64,000 nt of DNA from Pseudolactococcus chungangensis CAU 28 = DSM 22330 (GTDB lineage Bacteria > Bacillota > Bacilli > Lactobacillales > Streptococcaceae), in contig NZ_JXJT01000002.1 in assembly GCF_002441885.1 (NCBI RefSeq), positions 110,785 through 174,784 on the forward strand. The letters are read 5' to 3'. The position numbers and the translations under genes are program-made. This document shows positions 19,513 to 27,899 of the stretch, piece by piece. The notes under the pieces are model-generated. The model ran no database searches. It saw only the letters and a program-made list of their open reading frames with translations, and was not told where the DNA came from. How positions within the stretch are numbered: the first letter of the stretch is position 1; each line of letters opens with the position of its first letter.

Positions 19513-20108
19513 ACAATCCCAAACCACAAGAATGGCGAGCTGAAGAGTTATCTCAAGGTTATATTGCAGATTATAAACCGCTCAATTTTGTTGACGGCGA
19601 GGGTGTACGCAATAGCCTCTATGTGAGTGGCTGTCCTTTTCATTGTGAGGGGTGCTATAATGAGGCGACTTGGAACTTTAGATTTGGTGTCCCTTATACG
19701 CCTGAGTTGGAAGAGCGCATCATGGCAGACATGGCTCTATCTTATGTACAAGGGTTGACCTTGCTTGGTGGCGAGCCATTCCTTAACACTGGCACGGTTT
19801 TACCGCTTGTGAAAAGAATCAAGTCTGAGTTACCTAACAAGGATATCTGGTCATGGACTGGCTATACTTGGGACGAACTCATGTTAGAAACGCCAGACAA
19901 ACTCGAGTTGTTAGCCAATATTGACATCTTAGTTGACGGTCGTTTTGACCTTTCTAAGAAAAATCTCTTGTTACAATTCCGTGGTTCAAGTAATCAGCGA
20001 ATTATTGATGTTCAAAAATCTCTGAAAGCAGGAGAAGTCGTCATCTGGGAAAAACTCAATGATGGCAAACAGGTCGTAGAACAGTTTCATAAAGAAAAAT
20101 TAATCTAA
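19509..20108 (+). CDS. nrdG: Anaerobic ribonucleoside-triphosphate reductase activating protein
   Basis: Radical-SAM enzyme that generates the glycyl radical on NrdD for anaerobic dNTP synthesis. It has 199 residues. The iron-sulphur motif CPFHCEGC (Cys-x3-Cys-x2-Cys) is near residue 39, followed by LTLLGGEPF and WTGYTWDEL. It is coupled to the 47-residue ORF before it and ends at a terminator. Its partner reductase gene must lie elsewhere, which is unusual. Confidence 0.94.
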   Translation: MNNPKPQEWRAEELSQGYIADYKPLNFVDGEGVRNSLYVSGCPFHCEGCYNEATWNFRFGVPYTPELEERIMADMALSYVQGLTLLGGEPFLNTGTVLPLVKRIKSELPNKDIWSWTGYTWDELMLETPDKLELLANIDILVDGRFDLSKKNLLLQFRGSSNQRIIDVQKSLKAGEVVIWEKLNDGKQVVEQFHKEKLI

Positions 20109-20128
20109 AGTGCTACGGCGCTTTTTTT
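20107..20128 (+). terminator. Terminator after nrdG
   Basis: AAAGTGC, tetraloop TACG, GCGCTTT and further T; it overlaps the last base pair of the stop codon. Confidence 0.8.
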
Positions 20129-20163
20129 GATGTTTTAAAGATTGGAAATGTAAGTTACTTTAC

Positions 20164-20192
20164 TTGTTTATCAAGATAAAACTCGTTATAAT
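20164..20192 (+). promoter_or_regulatory. Promoter of the VOC dioxygenase gene
   Basis: -35 TTGTTT (20164-20169), 17-base spacer, -10 TATAAT (20187-20192). Confidence 0.7.
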
Positions 20193-20249
20193 AACTTTAA
20201 GTTTACAAGTGTAGACAAAACAATCATGATTTATAGAAAAGAGATGACC

Positions 20250-21107
20250 ATGTATCCATATCAATCAAATATCAGATTGGGCGCAGTTAGCCTGAATGTT
20301 AATGATTTAGAGGCTGAAGTTCAATATTATCAAAAAGTTTTGGGATTAGATGTTTTAGATAGAGATAGTACAAGTGCTACACTAGGTGTTTTATCTACTC
20401 AAGATGCTTTAGTTCGCCTTGTGCAAATTGATTCAGAGTCACCAAAGGCTTATGGTTTATATCATTTGGCCTTGCTTTTACCGTCTCGCTCAGATTTAGG
20501 TGATTTTCTTAATCACTTAATCAAGCATCAAATAGCAATTATTGGTGGTGCTAATCATGGCTACAGTGAGGCTATTTATTTAGAAGATACAGAAGGTAAT
20601 GGCATTGAGGTCTATCATGATAAAAGTGAATCTGTTTGGGATAAGCAAGGTGATAAAATCAATTCAATTACTGAGGAATTAGATGTCGCTGGCGTACTTG
20701 AGAGTGCGCATCAGCAGAATCAAAATAGTGCATTTCGCTTTCCTGAAAAAGGTAAAATGGGTCATATTCATTTGAGCGTTGCGTCAGTACCAGAGGCTAC
20801 TAGTTTTTACCAGAACGTATTTGACATGACTGAAAAATTTGCGGTGCCAGCTGCGAGTTGGATTTCATCAGGGGGGTATCATCATCATTTTGCTTTCAAT
20901 AGTTGGGCAGGGTCAAATCTAGTCAGCCATGCACAAAATGGGGTGTTGGGATTACTGGACTTTACAGTATATGTGACGAATCCACTCTATATGGCGCAAA
21001 TTAAAACAAAGGCGGAAAGTCTAGGTCAACTACGTACTAAGATGGATACAGGACTAGTGATTGAAGACCCCTCCCAAAATCGAATTGTCATCAAATTAGA
21101 AAATTAA
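20250..21107 (+). CDS. VOC-family protein, catechol-2,3-dioxygenase-like (CatE type)
   Basis: A 285-residue two-domain glyoxalase/extradiol-dioxygenase fold protein. The first module (residues about 8-120) starts IRLGAVSLNVNDLEAEVQYY and includes YHLALLLPSR; the second (about 165-280) starts MGHIHLSVASVPEATSFY and includes YHHHFAFNSW. Metal ligands are likely His in YHLAL and HIHLS and Glu in GIEVY. Close relatives are annotated as catechol 2,3-dioxygenases or ring-cleavage enzymes that detoxify quinones, but substrate cannot be read here. ATG at 20250 is chosen for spacing to AAAGAG; ATGs at 20226 and 20244 are alternatives. Confidence 0.8.
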   Translation: MYPYQSNIRLGAVSLNVNDLEAEVQYYQKVLGLDVLDRDSTSATLGVLSTQDALVRLVQIDSESPKAYGLYHLALLLPSRSDLGDFLNHLIKHQIAIIGGANHGYSEAIYLEDTEGNGIEVYHDKSESVWDKQGDKINSITEELDVAGVLESAHQQNQNSAFRFPEKGKMGHIHLSVASVPEATSFYQNVFDMTEKFAVPAASWISSGGYHHHFAFNSWAGSNLVSHAQNGVLGLLDFTVYVTNPLYMAQIKTKAESLGQLRTKMDTGLVIEDPSQNRIVIKLEN

Positions 21108-21173
21108 TTGCTTGTGCTGTTCAGATGGTTATTTCTTGATAGAATTTAAAGTACCACTTTTGTTTCATGATTA

Positions 21174-21182
21174 TGTTAAAAT
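21174..21182 (+). promoter_or_regulatory. Extended -10 immediately before the oxidoreductase gene
   Basis: TGTTAAAAT ends 6 bases before the ATG at 21189, so the transcript would begin at or within a base or two of the start codon. Confidence 0.45.
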
Positions 21183-21188
21183 ATAGAC

Positions 21189-22220
21189 ATGAAAAAATTG
21201 AAAATTGCTTATGTTGGCTTTGGTAAGTCGACAAATCGTTACCACATACCTTATTTGAAAATACGAAATAATTTTGAGATTGCTCGTGTTGTAACACCTA
21301 CTTTGATGAAAAATCCTGAGGCACAACTTGCTTTGGAAAAAACAGGAACCCTTTTTTCAACAGATATTCAGGATATTATTGCTGACAAGACGATTGATTT
21401 GGTTGTTGTCGTAACACCCGCACAGTCGCATTTTACCTTAGCTAAGCAACTGTTACAAGCAGGTAAAAATGTCTTGTTAGATAAGCCAGCAGTTGAAAAA
21501 TTATCTGAGATGCAAGAACTTGTATCACTTGCCAATGCTGCTAATCTCTTTTTCATGCCTTTCCAAAATCGGCGGTTTGATAGTGATTTTTTAACAGTTA
21601 AAAAAGTGATTGAGACGGGTTATCTGGGGCGCGTGATTGATATTCAGGTTCACATGGATCATTTCCGAGCTGATGATACAGTCGTTACAGGGTCGGACTT
21701 CAATGGTGCTTTTTATGGTCATGGTGTTCACTTAGTGGACCAAATGGTCAGTCTATTTGGTAGCCCTGAAAAGGTGCAGTACGATATTAGAAGTACTCGC
21801 CAGCCTTTGAGTACAGTCGATGACCATTTTGCCGTGGATTTATTTTATCCTAATCAACTCAAAGCAAGTGTCCATGCGACGGAATCGGCATTGGTTCCCT
21901 ATCCTAAATGGTTGATTCAAGGAACGAAAGGGACTTTTATCAAGCAAGACGTTGATCAACAAGAAAATGACCTGAAAGCAGGCATTATGCCAGGTACGAC
22001 AGGTTTTGGCGAAGATAGTCCACAAGCTTATGGGCGTTTGATTTATCTTAATCAAAATGGCGACCGAATTGAAAAATATATCCCGTCTGAAATAGGGGAT
22101 TACGGTCGAATTTACGATGCGGCTTACGAGACTCTGGTCAATGGTGCAGACAAGTTGATAACGGATGTACAAATGTTGCGTGTCATTGACATCTTAGAAA
22201 GTGGGTTTAAGAATGGTTAG
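21189..22220 (+). CDS. Gfo/Idh/MocA-family NAD(P)-dependent oxidoreductase
   Basis: A 343-residue oxidoreductase acting probably on a sugar or inositol-like substrate. The N-terminal Rossmann fold begins KIAYVGFGKSTNRYHIPYL; the EKP-type motif is DKPAVEKL (Lys in the usual catalytic region), followed by MPFQNRRFDSDF and the C-terminal substrate domain (GAFYGHGVHLVDQM). No ribosome-binding site is visible and the promoter touches the start codon, suggesting a leaderless mRNA. The 3' end overlaps pepO by 8 bases. Substrate unknown. Confidence 0.88.
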   Translation: MKKLKIAYVGFGKSTNRYHIPYLKIRNNFEIARVVTPTLMKNPEAQLALEKTGTLFSTDIQDIIADKTIDLVVVVTPAQSHFTLAKQLLQAGKNVLLDKPAVEKLSEMQELVSLANAANLFFMPFQNRRFDSDFLTVKKVIETGYLGRVIDIQVHMDHFRADDTVVTGSDFNGAFYGHGVHLVDQMVSLFGSPEKVQYDIRSTRQPLSTVDDHFAVDLFYPNQLKASVHATESALVPYPKWLIQGTKGTFIKQDVDQQENDLKAGIMPGTTGFGEDSPQAYGRLIYLNQNGDRIEKYIPSEIGDYGRIYDAAYETLVNGADKLITDVQMLRVIDILESGFKNG

Positions 22221-24096
22221 AATTCAGGATGATTTATTTGAAGCAGTTAACGCTGAGTGGTTGGAAAAAACGGAAATTCCGTCAGACCGACCACGAATTG
22301 CAGCCTTTGATGAACTTGTGATTAACAACGAAAAAACGTTAATGCACGATTTTTCAACGATTCATGAATATGATGAACCTGTCATGACTGAGTTTGCAAA
22401 ATTCTACAAAAAAGCAGGAGATTTTATCGAGCGTTTTGAGTTTGGGACTGACCCTGTTAAACCTGAGTTGGAAAAAATCTCAGCCATTTCAGATTTTGAT
22501 GATTTGACAAATCAATTTGCGAATTTGATTTTAAATTCGCAAGTGCCTGTACCGTTCGGTTTGTCAGTTGATACTGATATGAAAGATGCCGTGCACTATG
22601 CCTTGACATTCTCTGGTGCAGGCTTGATTTTGCCTGATACGACGTACTATGCGGATGAACACCCACGTAAGGCTGAGTTGCTTGACTTTTATGTGAGCAA
22701 TACAGTTGCGATTTTACGTGATTTTGGTTTTTCAGAAAATGAGGCACAGCAACAAGCTGAAAATACAGTTAAATTCGATGCTATTTTAGCCCAGTATGTT
22801 AATACATCAGAAGAATGGGCTAAGTATGCTGAACTTTATCATCCTATTGCTATCAGTGAGTTCACGTCGCACATCAAGTCTGTCCCATTTGCCCAAATTA
22901 TCGACACTTTAATTGGCAAATTACCTGAAAAGGTTGTCGTTTATGAAAAACGTTTCTATGAAAACTTCGATAAGATTGTTAATGCGGACAATTTTGAGCT
23001 GATTAAATCTTGGATGTTGGTTAAACTTATCAGAAGTTCAACTTATTATCTGTCTGATGATATGCGAATTTTAGGTTCTGAGTTTTCACGCAAATTATCG
23101 GGTACATCTGAGGCACGTAGTCAAGAAAAACATGCTTTTGATTTAGCGACGAGTCAGTATTCGCAGGCTGTTGGCCTATATTATGGTCACAAATATTTTG
23201 GTGAAGCAGCCAAGGCCGATGTGAAACGGATGACGTCTGAAATGATTAAAGTCTATCAGGAGCGTCTGGATAAAAATACTTGGTTGAGTCGTGCGACGAT
23301 TGATAAAGCTATCCAAAAGCTCGATGCCATGACAGTATTTATCGGTTTCCCTGATAAATTACCAGAAATTTATCAGCAATTTACCGTGTCTCATGATAGC
23401 CTATATAGCAACATTGCCCGCTTTGATGTTGCACGTAGTCATCATCATTATGCGAAATTCAATGAAGACGTTGATAAGACTGAGTGGCACATGCCAGCGC
23501 ACATGGTCAATGCCTACTTTAGCCCAGATAGCAACACTATCGTCTTTCCTGCTGCCATTTTGCAAAAGCCCTTTTACTCAGCAACAGAGCAGACGACTAG
23601 TCAAAATTACGGTGGCATCGGTGCGGTAATCGCCCACGAAATCTCTCATGCCTTTGATAATAATGGTGCCCTTTTTGACGAATTTGGCAATATGAATAAC
23701 TGGTGGTCGGATGAGGATTTCAAAGCCTTCGAAGACAAGCAAGAGTTGATGATTGCTGAGTTTGACGGCTTAGAAATTGCTGGCGGCAAGGTCAATGGTA
23801 AACTGGTCGTTTCAGAGAATATCGCCGATGCCGGCGGATTGACAGCTGCCATGACCGCAGCACTCAGAGAACCTGACGCAGATTTGAAAGCCTTTTTCAC
23901 CCAGTGGGGAGAAATCTGGCGCCTCAAAGCTTCAGAAGAATACCAACAAATGTTGTTGTCAATGGATGTTCATGCTCCTGGCAAACTCCGTGCCAATGTG
24001 CAGGCTAGCAATTTGGATGAATTTTTTGAAACATTTGACATCAAATCAGGTGACGGCATGTGGCGGGAACCGAGTGAGCGGGTTAAAATTTGGTAA
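22213..24096 (+). CDS. pepO: Neutral endopeptidase PepO (M13 family)
   Basis: Zinc metallo-endopeptidase that cuts oligopeptides after their uptake. The protein has 627 residues, the same as known lactococcal PepO. Zinc site HEISH (in VIAHEISHAFDNNGALFD) with the third ligand Glu in ENIADAGG; the substrate-binding NAYF motif (VNAYFSPDSN) is also present. No signal peptide, so cytoplasmic. ATG at 22213 is chosen over the GTG at 22201; it overlaps the preceding gene by 8 bases, so the two are translationally coupled. Confidence 0.95.
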   Translation: MVRIQDDLFEAVNAEWLEKTEIPSDRPRIAAFDELVINNEKTLMHDFSTIHEYDEPVMTEFAKFYKKAGDFIERFEFGTDPVKPELEKISAISDFDDLTNQFANLILNSQVPVPFGLSVDTDMKDAVHYALTFSGAGLILPDTTYYADEHPRKAELLDFYVSNTVAILRDFGFSENEAQQQAENTVKFDAILAQYVNTSEEWAKYAELYHPIAISEFTSHIKSVPFAQIIDTLIGKLPEKVVVYEKRFYENFDKIVNADNFELIKSWMLVKLIRSSTYYLSDDMRILGSEFSRKLSGTSEARSQEKHAFDLATSQYSQAVGLYYGHKYFGEAAKADVKRMTSEMIKVYQERLDKNTWLSRATIDKAIQKLDAMTVFIGFPDKLPEIYQQFTVSHDSLYSNIARFDVARSHHHYAKFNEDVDKTEWHMPAHMVNAYFSPDSNTIVFPAAILQKPFYSATEQTTSQNYGGIGAVIAHEISHAFDNNGALFDEFGNMNNWWSDEDFKAFEDKQELMIAEFDGLEIAGGKVNGKLVVSENIADAGGLTAAMTAALREPDADLKAFFTQWGEIWRLKASEEYQQMLLSMDVHAPGKLRANVQASNLDEFFETFDIKSGDGMWREPSERVKIW

Positions 24097-24148
24097 TGAG
24101 TGTTGACAATTTTGCATCGCTAAACCAAATATAATAGTAAAAATCATA

Positions 24149-24188
24149 AGACAAACGTGTTTTTTAACGCTTGTCTCGTGGTTTTTTT
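24149..24188 (+). terminator. Probable terminator between convergent pepO and DUF1273 genes
   Basis: AGACAA/TTGTCT extended by CGT/ACG across one mismatch, followed after a short gap by seven T residues at 24182-24188. Confidence 0.5.
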
Positions 24189-24192
24189 GATA

Positions 24193-24732
24193 TTAATCTT
24201 GATTCATCTCATCTGCCATTTCATCAGCAATATCTTGCAAGGCATCAAATCGTAACATACGGACGGGGAAATTGTCTGCTTGATTTAATTGCGCGACTAA
24301 ATACTTCAATTTGGTTTCGTTTTCTTCATCGTAAAACACAAAGGCACCATTCGCATTGCTGATTAAAAAGTGATGATATTCTCGAAATTGACCTGCATTT
24401 TGATAGGCATCGTAGGCATATTGAACAAAGTCAACTTGCTTAAACAAGGCTAATTTGGCTTGGTTACCCTCATTCCAATTTTGACCGTGTGTTTTAAAAG
24501 GGAAGATGGTCGCAAATTTAAAATCGTAATCTTCTTTCATTTCATTAGCAACTTCAAGCACCCAGTATTCAAAGCCTAAATGGCCACTAAAAATCAACCA
24601 TTCTAGACCATCTGCAGCAAAAGATTCCAAATTTTTGCGAATGGCTCTCTTAATCACCTTTAATTTCATATCTTTTTCGTCAAAAATCCCTAAGTCAAAA
24701 GCATTATAGCCAACGATGAGCAATGTTTTCAT
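24193..24732 (-). CDS. DUF1273 (YpsA-like, SLOG fold) protein
   Basis: A 179-residue cytoplasmic protein. The N-terminus KTLLIVGYNAFDLGIFDEKD and LEWLIFSGHLGFEYWVLEVANEMK fit the nucleotide-binding Rossmann-like SLOG fold; the middle FPFKTHGQNWNEGNQAKLALF is also typical. In Bacillus the homologue YpsA influences cell division. The gene is divergent from recU-pbp1A, a conserved arrangement in Lactobacillales that links it to cell-wall growth. A TATAAT on the minus strand (24776-24771) may be its -10. Confidence 0.85.
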   Translation of the reverse strand: MKTLLIVGYNAFDLGIFDEKDMKLKVIKRAIRKNLESFAADGLEWLIFSGHLGFEYWVLEVANEMKEDYDFKFATIFPFKTHGQNWNEGNQAKLALFKQVDFVQYAYDAYQNAGQFREYHHFLISNANGAFVFYDEENETKLKYLVAQLNQADNFPVRMLRFDALQDIADEMADEMNQD

Positions 24733-24794
24733 GTTTTTTATGTATCCGTTTCTAAATTGTGCTATGATTTATTATAACGTAATATAAGGCAACA

Positions 24795-24838
24795 ACTACA
24801 GCAAAAAGATTTTGCTATGAAAATCTTTTTGCTGTAGT
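24795..24838. repeat. Perfect 19-bp inverted repeat between divergent DUF1273 and recU genes
   Basis: Arms 24795-24813 and 24820-24838 are exact reverse complements with a 6-base centre (GCTATG). No T tract follows on either strand, so it is not a standard terminator. It sits upstream of both divergent genes, near the -35 region of the DUF1273 gene. It could be a shared operator, a cruciform, or a small RNA hairpin. A weak -10 TATAAT for recU lies at 24897-24902. Confidence 0.75.
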
Positions 24839-25024
24839 TAAGTGATGTAAACGCTATATTTAAGGCTTAATACTGCAATATGCTTGTATATTCTACTATA
24901 ATACTGTAAACTAATGATAACTGTATTTTATTAAAAGCGAGTAAGAAAGGCCTTTTGTATTAGTCACTAAGAGGTCAAACCTAGCGAATCAATATCAGTT
25001 AGAGTTAGTATTGAAGGGAAAGTC

Positions 25025-25624
25025 ATGGTCAAATATCCTGGTGGTGTTGCGATTGCACGTAAACAGCAAATTAAACAACTAAAAACGGTTAAATTTGGCA
25101 AGCGCGGGATGAATTTCGAGGCTGAAATCAATGCCACAAATGCGTATTATTTAATGCATGGTTTGGCAGTGATTCATAAGAAACCAACGCCAGTTCAGAT
25201 TGTTAAAGTGGATTATCCCAAGCGAAGTCGCGCCAAGATTACGGAAGCTTATTTTCGTCAAGCCTCAACAACCGATTATTCTGGCGTTTATCAAGGACAT
25301 TACCTTGATTTTGAGGCCAAAGAAACACAGAATAAGACAAGTTTTCCGCTCAAAAATTTTCATGAGCATCAAATTGTGCACATGGAAAATGTTCTAAAGC
25401 AAGAGGGGATTGCCTTTGTCTTGCTCCACTTTTCTGCTCTATCAAGAACTTTTTTGCTTAAAGCAAGCGACTTAATCCCCTTTTTCAAAGAAAAAGAAGG
25501 CCAAAAATCAATTGCATTAGCATTTATCGAAACCAAAGGGTATGAACTTCCAACCAATCAATTGCCTAGCATTCCTTATCTCGACTGTATCCAAAAACTT
25601 ATAGGAGGTGACTCACATTTCTAA
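25025..25624 (+). CDS. recU: Holliday junction resolvase RecU
   Basis: Endonuclease that resolves recombination intermediates and helps chromosome segregation. It has 199 residues. Features: N-terminal [18 protein letters not shown], then [19 protein letters not shown] containing the D...ExK-type catalytic site, and [11 protein letters not shown]. Start at 25025 after GAAGGG. Its last codons overlap the start of pbp1A, the arrangement known in streptococci. Confidence 0.95.
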   Translation: MVKYPGGVAIARKQQIKQLKTVKFGKRGMNFEAEINATNAYYLMHGLAVIHKKPTPVQIVKVDYPKRSRAKITEAYFRQASTTDYSGVYQGHYLDFEAKETQNKTSFPLKNFHEHQIVHMENVLKQEGIAFVLLHFSALSRTFLLKASDLIPFFKEKEGQKSIALAFIETKGYELPTNQLPSIPYLDCIQKLIGGDSHF

Positions 25625-27620
25625 TCTACGAAAAAGTAAACGAAAAATGAATTTACGCGTCATCAGAGTTGCCAAATGGTGTCTCATCTCGGTTTTCATG
25701 CTCATTATTCTCGGCTTCGTAGCTGGTGTTGGGTTGTTTGTTTATTATGCCAAAGATGCGCCAAAACTGGAAGAGTCTAAGTTACAATCAAAACCATCAT
25801 CTGTCATCTATGACAAAGATGGTCAAGTGTTAGTCGACTTGGGGATTGAAAAACGTGAACTAGCCGACACAAAAGACATTCCATTGGAGTTGGTTGATGC
25901 GGTTACCTCAATCGAAGATCACCGCTTTTTCCAGCACCGTGGTGTTGACCCGATTCGGATTATTTCATCTGTTATTCATAACACGCAAAATGATAACACG
26001 CAAGGTGGTTCTACCTTGACTCAGCAGCTGATTAAGCTATCTTTCTTCTCAACTAAAGCTAAAGATGCGACGATTAAACGTAAAGCGCAAGAAGCTTGGA
26101 TGGCGGTAAACCTTGAACGCCAGAACACTAAAGAAGAAATCATCACCTACTACATTAACAAAACCTACTTAGGTAATGGTTATTACGGGATGTTGACAGC
26201 GGCTAAGAACTATTTTGGTAAAGACTTAAAGTCTCTGGATTTGGCGCAAATTGCCCTGCTTGCTGGTATGCCACAGGCCCCTAATTCCTACGATCCTTAT
26301 GCCCATCCGGAAGCAGCAAAAGAACGTCGCGATATGGTGCTACGTGCCATGTACCGCTACAAAAAAATTTCGAAAAAACAAATGGATCAGGCTATCGCTG
26401 AACCAATCACCGATGGTCTACAAGCGCCGTCAACTAGCAAATCAATTCCAAGTTATCTGGATAACTACATCAAACAAGTTATTTTAGAAGTAGAAGATAA
26501 GACTGGTTTGGATGTCAATAAAGCGGGTCTTAAAATCTATACACCATTAGATAATGCAGCACAACAAAGACTTTGGGATATCTTTAATACAGATCAATAT
26601 GTGCATTTTCCAGATGATCTTTTCCAAGTTGCCTCGACAATAGTTGATGTTAATTCTGGCGCGGTCATTGCGCAACTTGGTGGACGTAAACAACCGACTG
26701 ATGTGACATTTGGCTTGAACCAAGCTGTTGAGACCAATCGAGATTGGGGATCAACGATGAAACCACCAACAGATTATGCGCCTGCTTTTGAGTATGGTGT
26801 TTATAAATCAACGGGAGATATTATCGGAGATACCTGGTATGTCTATCCAGATGGTAGCAACACACCAGTTTATGACTGGGATAAGCTCTATCAAGGGAAT
26901 ATCACCGTGCGTAAAGCAGTTTGGGGGTCAAGAAATATCCCAGCGGTCAAAACATTAGCAGCTGTCGGTCTTGATAAATCACAAGCCTTTCTTGAAAATC
27001 TTGGCATTAAATATCCTAATATGCAATATTCAAATGCCATCTCAAGTAACAATATTGGTGAGGGCAGCCAATTTGGTGCAAGCTCAGAAAAAATGGCTGC
27101 TACCTATGCGGCGTTTAGTGCGGGTGGCATTTATACGACACCTTACTATGTCACTAAAATTGTTGATGCAGAGGGTAAAGAAACAATCATGAAACCTGAG
27201 CGAAAACGTGCGATGAAAGCATCGACAGCTTATGTGATGACAGACATCCTCAAAGGTGTGATTACAAATGGTACGATGACCAACGGGATTATTCCAGGCC
27301 TCAATCAAGCTGGTAAAACTGGAACATCAAACTATGATGATACCCAGTATGATCAAGCTTTTGAAAATATAGATGGTCCTTATGACGGTAGCTCACTTGC
27401 ACCAGATGAAAACTTTGTCGGCTATACACCTCATTATGCAATGGCGGTATGGTCAGGCTATGATAATCGCATGACACCAGTCTGGGGAGCAAAACTCTAC
27501 TTAGCACTCGATGTTTATCGTGAAATGATGACCTATCTAGCCTCAACGACGGACAATGCTGATTGGACTATGCCTGAGGGCGTCCAAAAAACAGGTAATG
27601 AGTTAACCATCACCAACTAA
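25617..27620 (+). CDS. pbp1A: Penicillin-binding protein 1A (bifunctional), probable ATT start
   Basis: Membrane-bound glycosyltransferase/transpeptidase for peptidoglycan synthesis. One N-terminal transmembrane segment (about residues 16-45) precedes the GT51 domain ([36 protein letters not shown]) and a transpeptidase domain with STMK, SRN and KTGTSN. AGGAGG (25603-25608) stands 8 bases before ATT at 25617 in frame; the GTG at 25608 overlaps that site, and the ATG at 25647 has no site. ATT initiation is therefore inferred; the ATG at 25647 is the fallback. The C-terminus lacks the long Ser/Thr tail of some streptococcal homologues. Confidence 0.93.
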   Translation: MSNLRKSKRKMNLRVIRVAKWCLISVFMLIILGFVAGVGLFVYYAKDAPKLEESKLQSKPSSVIYDKDGQVLVDLGIEKRELADTKDIPLELVDAVTSIEDHRFFQHRGVDPIRIISSVIHNTQNDNTQGGSTLTQQLIKLSFFSTKAKDATIKRKAQEAWMAVNLERQNTKEEIITYYINKTYLGNGYYGMLTAAKNYFGKDLKSLDLAQIALLAGMPQAPNSYDPYAHPEAAKERRDMVLRAMYRYKKISKKQMDQAIAEPITDGLQAPSTSKSIPSYLDNYIKQVILEVEDKTGLDVNKAGLKIYTPLDNAAQQRLWDIFNTDQYVHFPDDLFQVASTIVDVNSGAVIAQLGGRKQPTDVTFGLNQAVETNRDWGSTMKPPTDYAPAFEYGVYKSTGDIIGDTWYVYPDGSNTPVYDWDKLYQGNITVRKAVWGSRNIPAVKTLAAVGLDKSQAFLENLGIKYPNMQYSNAISSNNIGEGSQFGASSEKMAATYAAFSAGGIYTTPYYVTKIVDAEGKETIMKPERKRAMKASTAYVMTDILKGVITNGTMTNGIIPGLNQAGKTGTSNYDDTQYDQAFENIDGPYDGSSLAPDENFVGYTPHYAMAVWSGYDNRMTPVWGAKLYLALDVYREMMTYLASTTDNADWTMPEGVQKTGNELTITN

Positions 27621-27657
27621 ATACAAAAAAATGATATGGAAATTAGTTATTCCTATC

Positions 27658-27687
27658 TTGACAAAACCTACCATTCTATTATATAAT
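27658..27687 (+). promoter_or_regulatory. Consensus promoter of tRNA-Cys
   Basis: TTGACA (27658-27663), 18-base spacer, TATAAT (27682-27687), 12 bases before the mature tRNA. Confidence 0.85.
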
Positions 27688-27698
27688 GGAATGGTTGT

Positions 27699-27769
27699 GG
27701 CGGTATAGCCAAGTGGTAAGGCACGGCTCTGCAAAAGCTTGATCGTCGGTTCAAATCCGTCTACCGCCT
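27699..27769 (+). tRNA. tRNA-Cys (GCA)
   Basis: Cloverleaf of 71 nt: acceptor stem GGCGGTA/TACCGCC, D-arm GCC...GGC, anticodon loop CTGCAAA with GCA at 27731-27733, T-loop TTCAAAT and discriminator T; no encoded CCA. The anticodon stem has a C-U mismatch at its first pair and one G-U pair, and the T-stem has one T-T mismatch. The prophage integrase gene lies convergently just downstream, so the tRNA 3' end is a possible attachment site. Confidence 0.92.
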
Positions 27770-27802
27770 TTTAGAATACTTTTAATGATTTTACATGAAC
27801 GT

Positions 27803-27828
27803 AAAAACCGCATAACAGTGCGGTTTTT
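27803..27828. terminator. Bidirectional terminator between tRNA-Cys and integrase gene
   Basis: AAAAACCGCA, 6-base loop, TGCGGTTTTT: a perfect 10-bp stem with A tract and T tract, active in either direction. It separates the tRNA from the convergent integrase. Confidence 0.85.
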
Positions 27829-27840
27829 ATCTTTTATGCA

Positions 27841-27899
27841 GTCATACAAAGTCATATAAAGTTTTTAAATTTAGGTCCGATTTAGGTCCAATTTAGGTC
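27841..27899. repeat. Short tandem direct repeats at the attachment-site side of the integrase gene
   Basis: Two copies of GTCATAYAAA (27841, 27851; 10-bp period) are followed by three copies of TTTAGGTC (27870, 27881, 27892; 11-bp period). The repeats end at the integrase stop codon. Helically phased repeats beside an integrase gene are typical arm-type binding sites of tyrosine integrases (inference). Confidence 0.65.
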
